A DNA stretch of 64,000 nt from Clostridia bacterium (GTDB lineage: Bacteria; Bacillota; Clostridia; Oscillospirales; Butyricicoccaceae). Both the position numbers and the translations under genes were made by a program. The DNA lies in the NCBI GenBank assembly GCA_029099685.1, contig JAQXOO010000008.1, forward strand, positions 1 through 64,000, written 5' to 3'. This document shows positions 60,081 to 64,000 of this stretch, piece after piece. How positions within the stretch are numbered: position 1 is the first letter of the stretch; every line of letters begins with the position of its first letter. The notes below the pieces were generated by a model, which had not been told where the DNA came from, searched no databases, and saw only the letters and a list, made by a program, of their open reading frames with translations.

Positions 60081-61181
60081 GTGAACAATATCATTCGCTA
60101 CGCGGCAGAGGTGCTGGACACCTTTGACACGCGCCCCTTCAGTGATGTGGACAGTCTGATCCTGTCCTGCGCCGCCTACATACATCTGCCCGGGGCCCTG
60201 CCGGCGGTACGGGACTGGGACGGCCTGCGCCTGGCGGAGCTGTACCGCGCGGAGCATTTTGCCGCCATGTTCTCCGGCACCTTTGCCCCGGAGGACCTCC
60301 GGGCGCTGTTCTGCGCCCTGGCTGCCAGCCCCCGCTTCCGCGATCTCCGGGTGTGCGGCTTCAGGGAGGTCCTGGACCCGGCGCAGGAAAAGCAGTTTTC
60401 CGCGGTGACCTTTTGTCTGGGGCGTGACTGGACCTATGTGGCCTTTCGCGGCACCGATTCCACCCTGGTGGGGTGGAAAGAGGACTTCAACATGACCTTT
60501 CAGACCCCCATCCCCTCTCAGGTGGAGGCGGTGCGCTATCTGGGGCAGGCCGCCCGGCACTGTCCCGGCGCCCTGCGGCTGGGGGGCCATTCCAAGGGCG
60601 GCAACCTGGCGGTGTACGCCGCCACCTTCTGCAGGCCGGAAGTGCAGAAGCGCATCATCAGCGTCTATTCCCACGACGGGCCGGGGTTTCTGGAGACGGT
60701 GCTGCAGCACCCCGGCTTTTCCCGCATCCATGACCGGGTGGAAAAGACCCTCCCCCAGTCCTCGGTGGTGGGCCTTCTGCTGGAGCAGCAGGAGACCGGC
60801 AAGATCATTCGCAGCAGCGGCGTGGGCGTGTCCCAGCACGACCCCTTTACCTGGGAGCTGGAAAACGGCGCCTTTGTGGTGCTGGAGCATCTGACCCCGG
60901 AGGCCCGGTATCTGGACCGGGCCCTCACCGCCTGGCTGCAGCAGGTGGACCCCGCCCAGCGGGAGCGGCTGGTGGATGTGCTGTTTCAGGTGCTGGGCGC
61001 CGGCGACATCCAGCGGTTCTCCGACCTGCGCACCGACTGGCAGAAAGCCGTCCCGGCGGTGGTACATGCCGCCTCTCACCTGGACCCGGAGACCCGGGAA
61101 TTCCTGTTCCAAACCCTGAAAGAGCTGGCGTCGCTGAGTCTGAAGGCCCTTCCCGAGTCACTGCTGGAAAAGGACAACTGA
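60081..61181 (+). CDS. Mbeg1-like (DUF2974) putative alpha/beta hydrolase
   Basis: The 366-residue protein resembles the Mbeg1-like family. FRGTDSTLVGWKEDFNMTF near 128 is the family hallmark, and GGHSKGGNLAVYAATF near 177 has the serine nucleophile in a GHSKG elbow of lipase-like hydrolases. SHDGPGF near 208 may hold the acid. Substrate is unknown. GTG 60081 follows GGAGGTG. The gap to the EFR1 gene is 75 bases with no terminator seen. Confidence 0.85.
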   Translation: MNNIIRYAAEVLDTFDTRPFSDVDSLILSCAAYIHLPGALPAVRDWDGLRLAELYRAEHFAAMFSGTFAPEDLRALFCALAASPRFRDLRVCGFREVLDPAQEKQFSAVTFCLGRDWTYVAFRGTDSTLVGWKEDFNMTFQTPIPSQVEAVRYLGQAARHCPGALRLGGHSKGGNLAVYAATFCRPEVQKRIISVYSHDGPGFLETVLQHPGFSRIHDRVEKTLPQSSVVGLLLEQQETGKIIRSSGVGVSQHDPFTWELENGAFVVLEHLTPEARYLDRALTAWLQQVDPAQRERLVDVLFQVLGAGDIQRFSDLRTDWQKAVPAVVHAASHLDPETREFLFQTLKELASLSLKALPESLLEKDN

Positions 61182-61203
61182 CGGCCGCGCGTCATCACAC
61201 GGC

Positions 61204-61234
61204 AAACGCCCCGGATGCATCCGGGGCGTTTTTT
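61204..61234 (+). terminator. Rho-independent terminator
   Basis: AAACGCCCCGGATG pairs with CATCCGGGGCGTTT, continuous and followed by TTT. Confidence 0.85.
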
Positions 61235-61410
61235 ACTGCCATATCCGCAGGGAGCGCCGCCCGGGCTGTTTTCAGGGTATACATCGGCCTCGCCGCAGGC
61301 ATATTATACCAAAAAGGCCTGTTCCCCGGCAGGCAGGGCGAAGCGTCCCTGCCTTTTCCGGGCGCGGGGCTGGGCGCGGCTCCCTGGCGCAGCTTTTTCC
61401 AGCCTGTTCC

Positions 61411-61439
61411 TTGACATCCCTTTTGCTTGCTTCTATAAT
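61411..61439 (+). promoter_or_regulatory. Consensus promoter of the polysaccharide genes
   Basis: TTGACA (61411-61416), 17 bases, TATAAT (61434-61439): exact sigma-A consensus, 39 bases before the start. The bases before it back to the terminator hold no gene. Confidence 0.88.
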
Positions 61440-61477
61440 AAAAATACTTATGACCTTTTGAAAGGACGCTTTCCCCT

Positions 61478-63013
61478 ATGCTCAATCAAAAGCGCGCCGG
61501 GACGCTGCTGTCCTATGTCCAGCTGATGCTCAACGTGCTCATCGGCATCATCTACACACCCATCCTGCTGCGTTATCTGGGCAGCAGTGAATACGGCGTG
61601 TACTCGGTGGCCACGGCGGTCATCTCCTTCCTCACCATGCTGGACCTGGGCTTCGGCCAGACACTGGTGCGGTTCTATGTCAAATACCGGGCCGAGGACC
61701 GGCAGCAAAAGGCCGATGCCTGCGCCGGAGCCTTTTTGGTGATGTACCTGCTGCTGGGCGCGGCGGCCCTGGCCATCGGCCTGAGCCTGGCCAACCGCTT
61801 TTTGCCGCTGATGTTCGGGCGGAAGTTCACCCCGGTGGAGCTGGATACCCTGCGGCGGGTGCTGTCGGTGCTGGTGGTCAATCTGGCCTGCTCCTTCCCC
61901 CTCAGCGTGTTTTCCTCCCTCATCACCGCCCATGAGCGCTTTGCCTTTGCCAAGCTGGCCAACATCGCCAGCACCCTGCTCACCTACGGCGGCATCCTGC
62001 TGGTGCTGGTGCAGGGCTACCGTTCGGTGGCCATGGCGGTGGTGACCACGGCGGTGTCCATCGCGGTGAAAGTCTTCCTGGCCTGGTACTGCCTGTGCCG
62101 GATGCGGGTGCGCATCACCTTCGGCCGGCCGGACAAGCCCATGCTGAAAAGCATCTTCTCCTTTTCCTTCTTCATCTTCCTGAACATCCTCATCGACCAG
62201 CTGTACGCCAGCACCGACAAGTTCCTGCTGGGCGCCCTGTGCGGCTCCGCGGCGGTGACGGTCTATACCGTGGGCGTGCAGTTCAACGGCTCCTTTCAGC
62301 AGCTTTCCACCGCCGTGTCCGGCGTGTTTCTGCCCCATGTGACCAAAATGTACGCCGGCGGCGCCAAGGGGCCGGATTTTTCCCCGCTGTTTCTGCGCAT
62401 CGGACGGCTGCAGTTCGTGCTGTTGTCCTTTGTCCTCTGCGGCTTTCTGTCCTTTGGACGGCAGTTCATCGGCCTGCTCACCGCCGGCACCCACAGTCCG
62501 GAGGAGATCACCGCCGCCTTTGCCATCGCGGCCATCATTATGGTGCCCGGCATCGTCCCCCTGTCCCAGAACGTGGGCATGACCATCACCCAGGCCATGA
62601 ACCGCCACCGGTTCCGCAGCCTGTCCTATCTGGTGCTGGCCATCCTCAATGTGTTCATCTCCATCCCCCTGTGTATGCGCTGGCAGGGCGTGGGCGCCGC
62701 CATCGGCACCACCCTGGCCCTGTTTGCCGGCCAATACGCCATGATGAACTGGTATTACTGGAAAAAGATCGGCCTGGACATCCCCGGCTGGTGGCGGATG
62801 GCCGGGTCGCTGACCCTGCGGATGGCGCCCATGGCGCTGCCCGCCCTGTTGCTCAATCGGCTGCTGCCCGGCGGCGGATGGCTGCGGCTGCTGCTGAAAA
62901 TTGCCCTGTTCACGCTTGTTTATCTGCCTTATGCCTGGAAATTTCTGCTGGATGATTACGAAAAGGGCCTGTTCCGGTCCATCCTGAAACGGTTCAAACG
63001 AAAGGAAGCTTAA
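61478..63013 (+). CDS. Oligosaccharide flippase (Wzx-like)
   Basis: The 511-residue protein has about 12-14 membrane helices. The N-terminus (GTLLSYVQLMLNVLIGIIYT, PILLRYLGSSEYGVYSVATA) and DLGFGQTLVRFYVKYRAE are typical of Wzx-type flippases of the polysaccharide synthase family. It carries lipid-linked oligosaccharides across the membrane. ATG 61478 follows AAAGGACG. A pyruvyl transferase gene follows, so a surface glycan locus begins here. Confidence 0.9.
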   Translation: MLNQKRAGTLLSYVQLMLNVLIGIIYTPILLRYLGSSEYGVYSVATAVISFLTMLDLGFGQTLVRFYVKYRAEDRQQKADACAGAFLVMYLLLGAAALAIGLSLANRFLPLMFGRKFTPVELDTLRRVLSVLVVNLACSFPLSVFSSLITAHERFAFAKLANIASTLLTYGGILLVLVQGYRSVAMAVVTTAVSIAVKVFLAWYCLCRMRVRITFGRPDKPMLKSIFSFSFFIFLNILIDQLYASTDKFLLGALCGSAAVTVYTVGVQFNGSFQQLSTAVSGVFLPHVTKMYAGGAKGPDFSPLFLRIGRLQFVLLSFVLCGFLSFGRQFIGLLTAGTHSPEEITAAFAIAAIIMVPGIVPLSQNVGMTITQAMNRHRFRSLSYLVLAILNVFISIPLCMRWQGVGAAIGTTLALFAGQYAMMNWYYWKKIGLDIPGWWRMAGSLTLRMAPMALPALLLNRLLPGGGWLRLLLKIALFTLVYLPYAWKFLLDDYEKGLFRSILKRFKRKEA

Positions 63014-63017
63014 TTTT

Positions 63018-64000
63018 ATGAACATTCTCCTCTGTCAGCACGGCGGCAGCGGCAACCACGGCTGCGAAGCCCTGGCCCGCACCGCGGAAATGCTGCTGCG
63101 AAAGGCGTTTCCCCAGGGGAACATCACCCTGTATTCCTACCGTCTGGGGGACGACGAGCTGTACCTGCGGGACAGCGCCATGACCCTTGCGGGCCTGCGG
63201 GACCTGCCGGGGAAATACTCCCCCCACAACCTCTGCTATCATCTGAAAAAGCGGCTGCTGGGACCGGACAAGGCCTCCAAGCTGCCCATCACCGGCCAGT
63301 TCCGCCAGCTTCTGAAAAACGCCGACCTGGTGGTGGCCATCGGCGGCGACAACTACTGCTACCAGATGGGCGTGGGCTATTACGCCCTGGACAACCTCAT
63401 CGCCGCATCGGGAAAGCCCTATCTGCTGTTGGGCGCCTCTCTGGAGCCGGCCGATCTGGAAAAGGGCCTGGCAGACCACCTCCGGTGCTTCACCCTGATC
63501 TCCGCCCGGGAACCCATCACCTATGACGCCTGCCGGAAGGCGGGTCTGCGCAACGTGATCTACGCCCCCGATTCCGCCTTTCTGCTGCCTCCGGGCAACG
63601 CTCCCGTGGTGCCCGGACTGATCCCCGAGGGGGCGGTGGGCATCAACGTCAGCCCCCTCATCCTGCAGAGTGAAGCCAGCGGCGGCATCACCATGAAAAA
63701 TTACCGCCGCCTGGTGGAGCGCATTCTGGACACCACCGACCTGCAGATCGCCCTGGTCCCCCATGTGGTGTGGGAAGGCGGCGACGACCGCCAGCCCCTG
63801 ACCGTTCTGTACGAGCAGTACCGGGACACGGGGCGGGTGTTTCTCGTGCCCGACGCCAACTGCCGGGACCTGAAGGCCCTCATCGGGCGGCTGCGGTTCT
63901 TCATCGGCGCCCGGACCCACGCCACCATCGCCGCCTATTCCAGCGGCGTTCCCACCCTGGTGTGCGGTTATTCGGTAAAGGCCCGGGGCATCGCCCGGGA
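63018..64000 (+). CDS. Polysaccharide pyruvyl transferase family protein (3' end outside)
   Basis: From ATG 63018 the frame stays open to the window end (about 327 codons). It starts MNILLCQHGGSGNHGCEALA with the nucleotide-like GSGNHGCEA loop, and has VVAIGGDNYCYQMG, VGINVSPLI and FFIGARTHATIAAYSSGVPT, which are the CsaB/WcaK (PS_pyruv_trans) motifs. These enzymes put ketal pyruvate on sugars of surface polymers. It lies 4 bases after the flippase stop. The C-terminus is not seen. Confidence 0.88.
   Translation, partial: MNILLCQHGGSGNHGCEALARTAEMLLRKAFPQGNITLYSYRLGDDELYLRDSAMTLAGLRDLPGKYSPHNLCYHLKKRLLGPDKASKLPITGQFRQLLKNADLVVAIGGDNYCYQMGVGYYALDNLIAASGKPYLLLGASLEPADLEKGLADHLRCFTLISAREPITYDACRKAGLRNVIYAPDSAFLLPPGNAPVVPGLIPEGAVGINVSPLILQSEASGGITMKNYRRLVERILDTTDLQIALVPHVVWEGGDDRQPLTVLYEQYRDTGRVFLVPDANCRDLKALIGRLRFFIGARTHATIAAYSSGVPTLVCGYSVKARGIAR

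Overview
The window looks like chromosome of a GC-rich, endospore-forming anaerobe of the Clostridia, most likely the order Oscillospirales (Oscillospiraceae-like). Signs are the strong GC codon bias, the sporulation and stress synteny (yabM-mazG-hup-rqcP-yabP-yabQ; hrcA-grpE-dnaK-dnaJ with CIRCE; recJ-rel-dtd-MBL-hemZ), an oxygen-sensitive [FeFe] hydrogenase, a ferredoxin-dependent 2-oxoacid oxidoreductase, and T-box and L20-type leaders. No rRNA, tRNA or CRISPR array was seen.

Layout. 1-133: the end of an AT-richer IS3-type insertion sequence. 161-11.6 kb: accessory genes, mostly on the minus strand: an AraC-type regulator, a UvrA-like ABC ATPase, two ABC exporters led by a flavodoxin-like gene under an operator-containing promoter, a cat-type acetyltransferase behind an unusual XRE-superoxide reductase fusion, and a DUF5655 / Imm5-like pair. 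11.7-15.5 kb: the yabQ-yabP-rqcP-hup-mazG-flippase block. 15.5-17.7 kb: MTA/SAH deaminase and purine nucleoside phosphorylase. 18.4-22.1 kb: a two-gene [FeFe] hydrogenase operon. 22.1-29.9 kb: trmO, then hemZ, an MBL hydrolase, dtd, rel and recJ. 30.1-36.4 kb: PspC and lipoprotein genes, the HrcA-controlled heat-shock operon, and tadA. 36.4-44.7 kb: small membrane proteins and lipoproteins, a flavin reductase, a possible structured RNA, infC-rpmI-rplT, DUF2975 with its XRE partner, DUF1508, and a redox/repair/acetyltransferase row.

44.8-53.9 kb is the most interesting part. ilvE diverges from a T-box leader whose specifier loop reads UAC (Tyr). The leader precedes an AMP-forming acyl-CoA ligase, a Na+/solute symporter, iorA, iorB, a phenylacetate-CoA ligase and an ACT-domain protein. 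A Tyr-starvation switch in front of two acid-activating ligases, a possible aryl-acid importer and indolepyruvate ferredoxin oxidoreductase argues for aromatic amino acid synthesis from scavenged arylacetates (reductive carboxylation) rather than catabolism.

54-64 kb: adenosine deaminase, a MoxR ATPase / VWA / leucine-rich-repeat cassette, a compact divergent promoter with a palindromic operator that may also produce a roughly 160-nt RNA carrying an anti-Shine-Dalgarno stretch, an EFR1-type flavodoxin-ferredoxin protein, an Mbeg1-like hydrolase, and the start of a surface-polysaccharide locus (flippase, then pyruvyl transferase cut by the window end).

Start codons were chosen from visible Shine-Dalgarno sites, so several genes are shorter than their longest open frame. 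All family names come from reading motifs; no search was run.
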